Shown here in pieces: positions 45,091 through 56,530 of a stretch of DNA of 64,000 nt. The notes beneath the pieces are model-generated. The model was not told where the DNA came from and searched no databases. It was given only the letters and a program-made list of their open reading frames with translations. The position numbers and the translations under genes are program-made. How positions within the stretch are numbered: the first letter of the stretch is position 1; each line of letters opens with the position of its first letter. Source of the stretch: Dolomedes plantarius (taxonomy: Eukaryota > Arthropoda > Arachnida > Araneae > Dolomedidae); the NCBI GenBank assembly GCA_907164885.2, contig OU015503.1, positions 129,826,600-129,890,599 of the forward strand, in the 5' to 3' direction.

Positions 45091-45548
45091 CATCAGAGCC
45101 GCCTCTACAGTTTCTCAGGTCCTAGGCATTCAAATGCTGGGGCCCTTCTTATATGAACAAGGAGGGTGATAGTTGTCCTTAAAAAAATCGCTATTTCTGA
45201 AGTTCTGTCAGTTTACATTATTAGTTTAAGGTTACGAAAAGTGTAGAGTGAAAATAAAAAAATCAACATTAAATTCTTTTAAGAAATTTAAAATTTTTGT
45301 TTTCTAATTCTGACATTCGTAACCTCATCAACAGTATCCTGATAACAATGAGTTTTTAAGAACACCTTTTTCTAAGTAACAGTATTGCTAGTGCGTTAAG
45401 CTTCTCTTCCGACTAGTAACTGCGTCAATAATTTTTTACCGGTTTCAGTACAGAAATCGAACGCTCTCCTTCGACATTGCTCATTGGTGATGTTAAGAAC
45501 GTTCGTAAAATTAGTCCAACATGACGAAATGGGGATATGATTCTGTTA

Positions 45549-46126
45549 TCTATATATATAAAACAGTTCCGTAACTGACTCATTCATTCACTGACTGACT
45601 GACTGACTGACATACAACGCACAGACCAAACCGCTGGACCTAAAGGGCTGAAATTTTGCATGGCGATTCTTCTAATAGTGTAGGGGTGCACTAAGAAAGA
45701 TTTTTCAAAAATTCTTCTTAGACTTTTTCAAATTAAATTTTTAAGCTGTTTTTTAAACTTTTTTTACGTTTTCATTTCAAATAATACATTGAGGGTTATA
45801 AAATTTATATCACGAGAAAGATCATAAAAATTCCTTTAAAATGACATCTTTTTCGAATCTTTACCTTCATTTTCTGATTTTTGGTGAATTTTTAAAGATT
45901 CATTTTTAGAATTTAATTTATTAAATGCTGATCACGTGACTTCTTTTTCTGGTACTTGAAATAAAATTATCGTCACGTGCGTAACAACTAAATAGACAAA
46001 AAAAAAATTTCTTGCTAATGCGGCAGACGATTGGACATTATTTTGTCTTTAAAAATATCCCTTACGATTTATTTATAAATATATATATTTTTTTCTACAT
46101 GAATTGTATACATTGATCGTCATATT

Positions 46127-46169
<43 letters not shown>

Positions 46170-46241
46170 CATCAATTGCATACACTGACCGTTGTATTTA
46201 ATTTGAATGTACTCCGTAGCGAAGCGCGGGTTTTCAGCTAG
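45549..46241 (+). mobile_element. Helitron family A, copy 5 (complete)
   Basis: It starts TCTATATATATAAAACAGTT and ends AGCGAAGCGCGGGTTTTCAG then CTAG before T, inserted between A and T. It is 693 bp, carries a 36-bp (TA)n run, and is the best reference copy on the + strand. It lies in the SYCP3 intron. Confidence 0.9.
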
Positions 46242-46785
46242 TCGATTATAAAATTCAATTATTCAGCAGCAATGAATCCATTCTCGGCCCTTCTTAATAA
46301 ATCAGGCTGTTCTATTTGCACTTTCAATAAATGAACATCTACATCTTTGCTATGAATTCCCTCAATATGTCTCTCAATATGTTCCCTCAATGCATGAATG
46401 CTTCTACAATCATGTATATAATTAAATTTAAATCGTGGTATATATCACCTCCTCTACGAAAATCAATCGCTTTTCTATCACAAAGGGTTAAAAATATGTT
46501 CACTAAAGCTTCACCTTCCTTTTAAATTGCACGTTGATAACATTGTTATCATAGATTTTTTTAAAAATTTTTTAACGTAGGATTACGTTCCCCCATAACG
46601 GTCCTTCGGAAAGCAAAATTTCAGACGCTAAAACTGTCCGTCCATCCATCCTCGAGAGTTATAATTTTGGCAGCGTGCTAAATCCAGTCTGTATCGCTTC
46701 GACAAGCAGTAAACAGTTAAACAGAAAAGTACCAAAATGCGTTAAAATTTTGACATACATATATGTATATATACATACGTACATA

Positions 46786-47408
46786 CCGGGTGTCCCAAAA
46801 ATGACCGACAATTTGAAAAATCAATTAAAGATAAACGGAAGGTGATAGAAATATACGGTTTGCTGCATTCTGCTTAGGCAACCAGGGAATTTATTCTCAC
46901 CAATTTTTAAAATTAGTTACAAAGTTCGTCAACAGATGGCGCTGCTGTCTGGAAAAACTATAAAACGATGTTTTCAAAGCTAGAAACATACGCAAAGTGG
47001 CATGGATTGGCCTCCCTATTCGCCAGATTTGACGCCATGCGAATTTTCTTTGGGGGTACTTGAAAGACCAGGTGTATCGTCACAATTCACAAACTGTAGA
47101 TGAACTGGAACACTACATCTCTGCTGCTTGTCAGAACATTCAAACTAAAATGTTTGCACGGGAGTCAGCGAATTTTGACCTCAGACTGCGCCACGTTGTT
47201 GCTGCAAACGGTGGTTATTTTGAAAACAACGGTAGTTTTTCCCAGTCAGCAGCGCCATCTGTTGACGAACTTTGTAACTAATTTTGAAAATTGGTGAGAA
47301 TAAATTCCCTGGTTACCTAAGCAGAATGCAGCTAACCGTACATTTCTATCGCCTTCCGTTTTTCTTTAATTGATTTTTCAAATCGTCGGTTATTTTTGGG
47401 ACACCCGG
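46786..47408 (+). mobile_element. Internally deleted DUF4817-type mariner
   Basis: The ends CCGGGTGTCCCAAAAATGAC and the inverted CCGGGTGTCCCAAAAATAAC are flanked by TA, and about 170 bp of each end pair up. Between them only the transposase C-terminus remains: WPPYSPDLTPCEFSL with the third catalytic Asp, then after a one-base shift YLKDQVYRHNSQTVDELEHY and RHVVAANGGYFENN. It is non-autonomous. Confidence 0.87.
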
Positions 47409-47903
47409 TATATATAGACACATATATAACATATACAAATACAAAATAAGTAAGCAACGATAAGTAATCCTACGTTAATAACCCGCGGTAGTTTCGTTAG
47501 AAGAGACTATCTGAAAATTTTTTTTGTAATTTGGCGTTTTGGGGGTCCCTCTTTTAAATGGGCCCTATGCACGTGCCTATTTTGCCTCTATTTACGCCAA
47601 GGATGCTTTAATAAGTAATTACCCGTTAAAAATATCTGAAAATTAAAGTTAATAATACTTCTTCAAAAAAGGATTTTAAAGTACCAAAGATTATTTGATT
47701 TTATAAAACGCTACTGATAGGATCTGTGGTATGAATGGCCAAGACAATCAAACTGATTCTCGAAGGCTAGAAACATACATGCCGTATGTATACGGGCCGA
47801 TTCCACAACTCCTGTTCAGAAACACCTGCATTGAGGCCATCATGCGGCTACAATTAAGGATTCCCGAGAAAGGCGATGGTAAAAAGTTTAAAACAAGTAT
47901 TAC

Positions 47904-48002
47904 CTTACAGAATTCTTCACTCAAGTTTCTTAGAGCCTCGATTCTCTGGGAATGAGATGTATGAATTTGTTGCTGGTGCTTCTGCTGCTGCACGAGTAAT
48001 TT
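47904..48002 (-). CDS. SYCP3: SYCP3-like protein, third exon (33 codons)
   Basis: The acceptor is TTCTCTATGTTTTTAG and the donor TGTAAG|GTAATA, both phase 0. It encodes KLLVQQQKHQQQIHTSHSQR and then IEALRNLSEEFCK, matching the SYCP3 segment with QQQKIL...SQRLKTIKQLYEQF. It is part of the central helix that builds the tetramer. A non-autonomous hAT sits 77 bp upstream of the acceptor (48080-48452). Confidence 0.88.
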
Positions 48003-48079
48003 CTAAAAACATAGAGAAATCCCAAAAAGAAATACAGAAACAGATCATTTTTTTAAAGTGTCATCTTGACACTTTAAAT

Positions 48080-48452
48080 CAGTGGTAGTCAACCGGGTCC
48101 CTACCGCCCACTAGTGGGCGATTAAAGCTTTCATGGTGGGCGGTGGGAATTTTTGTACGTTGTTACAAATTTCTCAACACTTCTCGAAGTATACTCGTGG
48201 ACGAGGAGGCAACGAGTGAGCTTCGTAGCTATTTATGAATATATATACATAAAGTATATAGTATATAAATATAAATAAAGTAAATAAAAAGATAAAGTGC
48301 ATATTTTTTGCAAAGCGCCCCCTCTAAAATTTACTTCGCACTTGCGCTAAATTGAGTCACTTGCGGATATGCACCGGTGAGCGGTAAAGAAACTTCGCCA
48401 TCAACAAACGTACAAAAGTGGGTGGTAGGTACTAAAAGGTTGAAGACCCCTG
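48080..48452. mobile_element. Non-autonomous hAT with 8-bp target duplication
   Basis: The ends are CAGTGGTAGTCAACCGGGTC and inverted CAGGGGTCTTCAACCTTTTA. The flanks CTTTAAAT (48072-48079) and CTTTAAAA (48453-48460) differ by one base. Subterminal CCGCCCACTAGTGGGCG is palindromic. No coding sequence. Confidence 0.88.
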
Positions 48453-48459
48453 CTTTAAA

Positions 48460-49546
48460 ATTATTAATACAGATTATGGCAGAAGGAAATTTGTTTGGAT
48501 ATCATTATTAGTGAGGGCGGGGGTAAATTATCTAAATCAACAACAGATGTTGAAAGGATTTTAATCTTCTTCGGTATTTTATGGAATCAAAATTTTTAAA
48601 AAATCGTTCCGAAAGAGTCCAGAAACAACTACGTTAAGTGACAAAGTTAATTAAAAAGCCAAAGCTTTCACGAAAGGCTCTGGTTTTTTTCGCATCCGGA
48701 AATTTTAATTAGTGGAAATGACATCTCCTTAACGCCTACTTTTAACATTTATAAACGTAAGTTTTTGGTAAGTATATATTTGCATCCCGATGTCTGACCC
48801 ATTCTTGCCGTCAGGTGGCGAGCCCTTCTACCTCCATGTTTTATTTATTGCTTTTAGCTTTGGAGGTTCGGCATCCAGAACGAAAATAGTTTTTCTGCTA
48901 TGACGTATTGTACTTGTACTTTTTTTTTTTGGTAGAAGTAGTCACTTTAAACAGTGTTACTCTGATGAACGCGTATATAGCTGATAGCTGCAATCATTTT
49001 GACAGTGGTGTAATTCGTCTCTGAAATGTACGATATTCTTACTGTAAATGGAATGTAATAAATGTTTTGTGACGTAAATGGATCATGATTTTGCCTATGA
49101 GTCCGGATTGACTTCAGAACAGAGCTGGCATAAGCGGAAAGACCTGTCAAGTAAAGAAGATTTATTCATAATTAGGAATTTTCAGACTGGACAGTGCCGT
49201 CAATTTTACATGACTCGTAACTTACGGTCCGATAATAATAGATGGTATCATTTCGGCTTATAGCGAATTTTTGCGTCCTATAGAAGGCTGATATCAACAC
49301 CAATTCCTTGAATATATAGTTAAATACATAATATAATGGACCTTTGTTGCAGAAACATCCATTATTAGCAAATATGCAGCTTATCTTAAAATTAGTATAC
49401 CTACATCTATATTATTAATCGTAAAATAACAGAAAATCATTTTGCAAAAGAGTTTTTAACACATGAATATTTCATTTGTATAATTGTTTGTATGCTAAAG
49501 ATAAGTGAGAACAACTTCTAACACTATTTTTAACCATACATATTCT

Positions 49547-49548
<2 letters not shown>
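48460..49548. other. Spacer, no gene seen
   Basis: Within the SYCP3 intron I find only short frames and no terminal repeats. Confidence 0.5.
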
Positions 49549-49601
<53 letters not shown>

Positions 49602-49733
49602 GAGAGATAGATATATGCTAGATAGATAGATAGATAGATACAGACAGACAGATATAGATATAGTAAGATACAGATAAGATATTCTGTACTATATAGTAAG
49701 ATACAGATATAGATATAGTAAGTGTAGAAATCC
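49549..49733. repeat. Compound (CA)n(TA)n(GATA)n microsatellite
   Basis: CA repeats (49549-49570) pass into TA repeats and then into GATA, GACA and GATATA units that continue irregularly to about 49733. Confidence 0.93.
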
Positions 49734-50123
49734 TTCGAGAGCTGATTACATCATTTATGATAAACACATTTTTATAAAAACTTCTTCAAGTATGTCAGTC
49801 ACAACTCAGTAATTCCAAACCTTCCTAAAAGTGTTTTTTTACAAAGGAGTTTGGGTGAAAGGAGTCTGTATAAAGGTAAAAATAATTTTTTAAAAGATAA
49901 AAATGAAAGAGGTAACGGGTTTTGATGTCGAGCAATATATTAGAGCGCTTTTAAAGAAAATCACTTTTCTCAGTGAAACATGGTGGTTGATCCAAGCTTT
50001 TTGGAGGTCTTATGAGTAGCGTCTCTGGGATCAGTAATTTAAATTTATTTATAAACGAATAGAAGAAGTCATGTTTATAAAAATTTTTAAAATCAGATTT
50101 AAAAATTTTCATAATCTGAAATA

Positions 50124-51608
50124 CGCTTGTTATCAAAAATTAAGGAAAAATCACAAAAAGATGGATAATACGTTCAAAACTAGAGCAATCCGTTTAAAAT
50201 TTGAATATATTGTTAAGTAAAAGGTGCAATACTACATTAGGCAAAAGAGTGGCGCTGCATTCGGAATACGTCATTTGCGAGGAGCATAAAAGTGCATGTC
50301 TCAGAGAAAGGCGGTAATTGTCGCTGCGAGGCTGAGATTAGACATCTGGCATAGCCAAATTATAAAAATGACCTCCAGGCATCATTTGACCGAAGAACTA
50401 CGATCGCGAGCTATTGGGAGACTAGAGGCAGGACAAAGTCAGACAGAAGTGGCCAGATGGCTAAATGTGAGTACGTCTGTGGTTCACAGACTTTGGAAAC
50501 AATTTCTAACCATGGATTCGGCATCCAGGAGATTCAGTCAAGGATGGCCATACGCTACGACGAGTGCCGATGGCCGATATTTGTCATTATGAGCACGAAG
50601 GAATAGAACTGCGATTCCGTCTGAACTCAGATCCTCCCTCGCTGCAAGCTCCGAAAGGTTGGTATCAACGTCAACCGTGCGTAGAAGGCGTCACGACGTT
50701 GTTCTCTTTGCGAGGCTAGCAGCCATTTGCGTCCCGCTCACGTCACGCCCCAGGCGGGAACGTTTGCAGTGGGCACGTCAACATGTCCGCTGGACGCGTG
50801 ATCAATGGAGGGCTGTTCTCTTTACGGATGAGTCCAGGTTCAACCTCCAAAACGATAGTAGGCGTATTTTGATTTGGAGAGAACCTGGAACTCGTTTTTA
50901 TCCATCACACATCCGTGAAAGAGATGCATACGGATCAGGCAGCGTCTGTGTTTGGGGTGGTATCTCTTTTGGTGGACGCGCAGACCTCCATGTCTTTCCC
51001 CGTGGAAATGTGAATGCTCACACCTATAGAGATGACATCCTTGATGCTTATGTGCGCCCTTATGCCGGGGCAATAGGTGATGCTTTCTTGCTACGATAAC
51101 GCGAGACCGCACAGGGCTCGCATCGTGGATGCTTATCTTGAGCAGGAAACAATTCAGCGCATGGAGTGGCCAGCTCGATCACCGGACCTGAATCCTATCG
51201 AGCATGTTTGGAACGCTTTAGGACGACATATAACTGCTCTCAATCCTCCTCCTAGGACTCTAGCCACGCTTTCAACTGCTTTGCAAGAGCAATGGCTCTC
51301 ACATCCTTCCGAACTCATAGATCGCATAATTGGCAGCATCACACATCGCTGTATGTCCTGTATTGCTTCTCGGAGGATCATTCGCAATATTAAAGGTACT
51401 TTTCCTATACCACACTGACACATCCGATTTGTTCATTGTATACATATGCTAGTTTTTATAACACCATACATGTCTGGCGATTTCTTTTTGTGCTATTTTA
51501 TACCTACCTATGTGTTGTATAATGTGTATAAGTTTCATTAAATTCTACGCGTAACTTTTTGAGTAATCGCTATTTTTGTGACTTTTCCTTAATTTTTGAT
51601 AACCAGTG
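50124..51608 (+). mobile_element. Nearly full-length Tc1 element
   Basis: The left end (GTTATCAAAAATTAAGGAAA) and inverted right end (CACTGGTTATCAAAAATTAA) match and are flanked by TA (50122-50123, 51609-51610). The 1485-bp size fits an intact Tc1 with one transposase. The first bases of the left end have mutated to CGCTTG. Confidence 0.9.
50368..51417 (+). pseudogene. Tc1 transposase with frameshifts
   Basis: From the ATG at 50368 it encodes a helix-turn-helix (AIGRLEAGQSQTEVARWLNV) up to a stop at 50590. A second frame from about 50659 gives the second DNA-binding half and FTDESRFNLQND with the first Asp. After a shift near 51080 the third frame gives CYDNARPHRARI (second Asp) and SPDLNPIEHVWNALGRHI (Glu), ending HRCMSCIASR and a stop at 51417. 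All three catalytic residues survive, so two or three small indels inactivated it. Confidence 0.88.
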
Positions 51609-51851
51609 TATTATAGTTCCATTATATATTTGAAAGATTACAATTTATAATCCTTGATTTAAAATAAAATTTTTGGCTTGTCAAATAAAACTTGAAAAGA
51701 ATAGTTCAGATTTTCCATAGCATCTTTGACGAACGTCCAGATATACAAACAAGGGGTATCAATAACATGTGTCACTTATGCTTCAATTCCTACGAGAATT
51801 TCATTATAATTCTGATTTAAAACGTGACAAGAAATTATTGATTATACATAC

Positions 51852-52013
51852 CTGTAATTTCTCTTCTGCTTCTTTATTTTTGCCCAGTTCGCTCTCCCCT
51901 TGCTGAATCATGGCAAAACACTGAGTTTGGAAGTGATCAATAAGTTTTCGTCTCTCGACTGACTGATTTTTATTTGTTTCCAGAACCCTCTTTGTAGTTG
52001 TTCTAGTCGATTC
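51852..52013 (-). CDS. SYCP3: SYCP3-like protein, second exon (54 codons)
   Basis: The acceptor is GCATATCCTTAG and the donor TTACAG|GTATGT, both phase 0. It encodes ESTRTTTKRVLETNKNQ, then ERRKLIDHFQTQCFAMIQQG and KNKEAEEKLQ. This matches the SYCP3 helix with [20 protein letters not shown] and KAEEQEEKI. Between the LE-[YF]-T of the + strand exon at 3108-3398 and the [EQ]-R-x-K-L motif here there are 20 residues, exactly the human spacing, so this exon follows that one directly. No upstream SYCP3 exon was found on the - strand to its right. Confidence 0.88.
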
Positions 52014-53189
52014 CTAAGGATATGCAGGAAACTAAATGTTTAGGAACGTAACATAAGTACAGTCACGATATTCCATTTTATCAATGTATTCTACTTAACG
52101 CTCGTCATTTCAGTTTTTCAACTGATTTTAGCTTATTAAAGCTAAAATAGGTTGAAACTTTAGAATCGTGAAGTTAGAAAAGGGTTTTGTTGCTGAAATG
52201 AACATTTGCCGACTGATAGATTTTAATTCCTTCTCGTTGACTAGACACGTTCGTTTGCCTACAAATGCACGACACGGCGTTCACCGCTATTTACGTACAA
52301 CAGTTGTCTAATAGGTGCCCACGCACTCCTCCTGTAAATACTTCTATGCTGTCTACACCTTCTCGATTCAGGAATCGATACATCGAAGACATCTCCCAGT
52401 ATCAAAGCCGCGTGTCAAAATTAAAGAGAATCTGGTTGGGGAAAAAGACAGTTAAAATTGCTAAAAATACCATTTTAATGGTGTAATAACTTCGAGAAAA
52501 AAGACGGAAATTTCTAAGAACACTCACATGACGATCACCAACTTTTAAACTTTTATTTACGTGGTTAGTAAACACAAAAAAAATTTAATAAAATATTAAG
52601 GAAGGATTTTTTAGCTTTCTTATTCCTTATGTTTTATGTTTGGATTTGTATAAGTATATCCAGCTCTGTAAAATCAGGAAAATTATACTAAATTTCTAAA
52701 TAACCCTTCGGCACCATTAGTCAGGCCTTTAACACATCATTTAATATCTTATGCTCTTTCAATTCATTCATAACCAGAAACGAAAAAAATCCGAAATCTT
52801 CTAGCCTTTTAATAATTCCTTTCTTAAGGCATGGTCAACTGTACGTGCAATACATCCGTGTAACACATTTATGTACTTCGGGCCCCACAAAAGAAAAAAA
52901 AAAGCCTACAAATGTATTAAATTCAAGTGAATAAATTCCTTTAAATTTTCATTCCCGTCGCTGCCGACAGATGGCAGCACCACTGCACCAAATGATTTGG
53001 TTTCTCAGAAGTGAGTGATTTTAAAATGAAAATATCTCTAAACCTATTGATTTAACAGAATAAGTGTACGCAGAAAAAATTATCAGTTTTCGAAGCTCTT
53101 TCCAAATATGTAACATTTATGTACTTTCATGAGAAAAAAAATTACACCGTTTCCTGTATATTTGTCGGCCATTTTTTTTTCGAGGATCG

Positions 53190-55255
53190 GTGCCCGCCCG
53201 GATGAGTTACGGTCACGTGATCTCTCGACATCCACTTGTCTCTTTATTAGTATAGAAGAAGATGCCGTATTTTTTGCGGCGATTTGCTTCTATCTGATAG
53301 TTATGGTTCTTGACAAGAGATCTAGCTCGAAATTTCCATGAAAGTAAACTCTTTCTTAGTACAGTCGAACCCCGTTATAACGAACTTCAAGGGACCAAAG
53401 GTTTTGTTCTCTATATCCGAACCGTTGAGAAAAATGTTAGAGTTCCCAAAATGTATAACTCATTAGTTACTATGTGTATTCACTAATGATATATTGAAAG
53501 AATGATAAAATCTATTAAAAATTGATCATTAATGATTCGCTGTTTTGATACAGAAATATTCGGAAATCTTCAGCTGATATGACGTGATGCCGATTTCAAA
53601 AACATTTTATGAATTTCTTTGTCCAATACATCAGATGACTCCAATACTCTTTCTTCCACTGTTTGTGTAGACAAAAACTTATTAATAACACTCGTCGCTG
53701 CTGTAACATCCGAGATGGTGGGGATTTCGTCATTTATGTGCTCCTCTTCATCAGCATCAGATGCAGAATCTTCGATTTCAGAATGATTTATTTTATTTTC
53801 ACATGTAATGACTTTATCATCACATGTTTCGAACAATTGCATGTCACAATCTGTTAATGATGAAATTTTGTGCTTTTCTCTATCCACATCGCGATAGGTA
53901 AATCTTCATCCTCTTCTTCTTCAACATTCTTAAAATGTTAAAAAAAAAAATCAGTAGTCGACCGAAAAAAAAGGTTCGTTATAGCCAATTCTTAAGATTT
54001 CAGAGGTTCGCTATAAAAGGATAAATTAGCATTAAATACAATAGGAAAACGGTGGCACCAAAATTTTCGTTCGTTATATCCGGCAGTTTGTTATATACCG
54101 GGTTCACTATAGCGGGGTTCGACTGTACTATCATGTCAATTTTACCCCATTCTTCTTGGGCCGTTTTCCAAAGTCCGTTCGGTGCTCTTGGATGCCGTTT
54201 TCCCAAGGCTCGTTTCAATAAACCGAGAGCGCAAAAGTCCATCGGAGAAGCGTCAGGTGATTTTACATTAAATGGGATACACTTTATTCCTGTTTCTGAT
54301 TCTTTCTTTGCTAAATAAGTGGGACTTGATTTAGACGTGTGACTAGAGGCTTTGTCCATATGAAGCTCAACTTTATCAATGTCCTTTCCATATAAGGCTG
54401 GAAGTTCTTCTTCAAAAATTGGTTCTAAAATATTCTGCTGATGGTAGCGTGAATTAATTTTGGCTTAAGACTTTTTGATTTTTAATTGGCCGTTGTAGCA
54501 ACTATCATGAATTCCTTTGGGAACTTTTCTGTACACTGTCGAAGCCATTTAGTACGGTCATTCCCGTCAGTTGAGCAATAAAAAATTCATCTTTTTTAAT
54601 TACAGTCACTTAAAAACACCCATGCCTCATCGAGTGTTACCACAATTTTCCATTTTTCGGCAGCTAGGTGTTTTTCATATCATTTTCTACAAATTGGTTT
54701 TCTTTCAGCAATATGCTTTGGCAAAAGAAGATGAACTTTAGGTTTGAACATCTTATTGAACTTGAAATCTTTATGAATGATTTTACTTACAGTGCCAGAA
54801 GACATTCCTATTTTTCGATGAAATGGATCTTTGAGTCGGCGGATTTTCTTTTAGGATCAGAGACTTGACTTTCTTGATATTTACCTGCGTTCGAACAGTG
54901 TTAAGATGAGGTTTAGCGGTCATCTTTTCATTTTTACTTTCAGTTAGACTTTTCTTTTCCTTTCAAACTTAGTATAGTATAAATACCTTTTTTTGAAACG
55001 CCATAACCGCGATGTTTGCACCGCTTTATAATTTGTCGATACGAATATTTCTCCTCGGAAAGCGCAGTTACGTAACCTTCGAGCCATCTATCAATTTTAG
55101 GAGCCATTTTCAAAATAAATCTTTTATTTTACATTCCAATTATTATCCAATTAACAGTAGCAGGCGAATATCCTGAAGTTGCTAAATTTTTATCTCAAAA
55201 TGCAAACGACAAAAATAAATTACAAAATCGTTTCCATAAAGTGCGAACGACTTTC
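53190..55255 (-). mobile_element. DDxD mariner, copy 3, interrupted by a Tigger element
   Basis: The best copy of this family. The end at 55255 reads GTTCGCACTTTATGGAAACG on the - strand. The transposase starts at 55107 (MAPKIDRWLEGYVTALSEEK), has KIIHKDFK-type helix-turn-helix, VVTLDEAWVFLSDC with the first Asp near 54620, HMDKASSHTSKSSPTYLAKK with the second near 54350, and KSPDASPMDFCALGLLKRAL with the third, then WGKIDMIV at 54127. It resumes at 53361 with LRKSLLSWKFRARSLVKNHN, so the 764 bp between is a later insertion. Several small indels and a stop make it inactive. The left terminal repeat was not found. Confidence 0.85.
53362..54125 (-). mobile_element. Tigger/pogo element nested in the mariner
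   Basis: The ends CAGTCGAACCCCGTTATAAC and inverted CAGTCGAACCCCGCTATAGT are flanked by TA (53360-53361, 54126-54127). A - strand frame (53570-53887) has an acidic stretch (SASDADEEEHINDE) and TSVINKFLSTQ, like the C-terminal tail of Tigger transposases. The catalytic core is deleted. Removing it restores the mariner reading frame across the TA. Confidence 0.88.
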
Positions 55256-55259
55256 TGTA

Positions 55260-56454
55260 ATCAGTACTAAACAATGTGTCACAAATACTCCTTATAATGG
55301 AAATTGCTTAGAACATTTTTAATGTGTACATTATGAGATAAATATGACTTAGAATTTTAAACAGGACGTGGTTGATAATGTTCGAAACAAGTTTTGTCTT
55401 TCCATATATCGAAATATGATACACTAGTATGCCCAGTATGATATTCAAGGCACTTACCACCTTTTCTCCAAGTTCTTTCACGAGGCGCGTTTTCGTCGAC
55501 AGAGGAATATCTAAAAACAAGTAATGGATCGTACATAAAATGAATTTATTAAGAAAGAATAAAAAGTTTTTGACCATCAAATTATTTAAAATATTCATCA
55601 TTTTTCCCCAGAACATTTCTAATACAGCCTGTTAATATTCGAGGACAATATATCTAATGGGTATGGGTGGAAATGAGAGCAATATAGACAAGCATGCCCA
55701 GCATATTCGCAATTCCGTCTTGGATCCGTTTTACCCTAGTCTCTTTAGCGAGCGATCAACAAGCGAAAGAAAAGAAAAATTATATCTTCTTAGTCTAACT
55801 AATCCAAGACTGCCGTGTGAATAATGGAGTAACACGTGTACCCTGCCTTATAATATAACCCATCTAATTGATTTTTCCCCCCTCGGAGATTTTGTGGTAA
55901 ATTTAATCTGAGTAAACTCTTTCTTACATACATTAGAGTTCATGTTTGTATGTCATTATCTGAAATAAGCAAAGCCTCAATAATTAGGCATAAAAAATTT
56001 TCTGTTATGTCACCGTCTTCTTAATTTAAATTTCAATTATTTTTGCAGGTATTAACTGTAGATAAAATTTTGACGTATATATGATCTGTGGCGCTATGGC
56101 AGATGTTGATATGTCCAAAAAATTCAATTTTATGCTATAAGTTATGTCGCTTTTAAAATTGGTTCTTTAATGTGACAAAAGCTGATAGTGGAATTATGAA
56201 ATAGTACTAAGTATTGGCATATACTGTTATGTATAAAAGAGGTAATACTTGGTCCCTAATTGAATATTTTAGACCCTAATTGAAAATGTTCGTTTCAGAC
56301 CATCCATATGCTCGAGGATGAATATGAGTATTAACTATAGAATATTTGGATTGAAAAACTTAATTGAGCGATTTTATATTTCCCAACAAAAGTTACTTTT
56401 TTAATTTGCCGAAAACAGGAAAAAATGACATATCAACATCTGCCGTAATGCCAC

Positions 56455-56456
<2 letters not shown>
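55260..56456. other. Spacer, no gene seen
   Basis: No transposon end or domain is recognised. One short splice-bounded stretch at 55458-55510 on the - strand was considered and rejected as an SYCP3 exon. Confidence 0.45.

Positions 56457-56529
<73 letters not shown>
56457..56529. repeat. (AT)n(GT)n microsatellite
   Basis: About 30 bp of AT repeat pass directly into 43 bp of GT repeat. Confidence 0.95.

Positions 56530-56530
<1 letters not shown>

Noticed and set aside
45091..47600. A single old hAT element with GCCTCTA/GGGCCC ends holding a Helitron and a mariner
   Set aside because: The end similarity is loose and no 8-bp duplication or transposase was confirmed.
55458..55510. A - strand stretch with good splice sites (TTTTTAG| and GTG|GTAAGT) encoding IPLSTKTRLVKELGEK, a candidate extra SYCP3 exon
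   Set aside because: It is 53 bp, so it breaks the all-phase-0 pattern, and the exon at 3108-3398 already joins to 52013 with the correct SYCP3 spacing. It might belong to another transcript, but nothing supports that.
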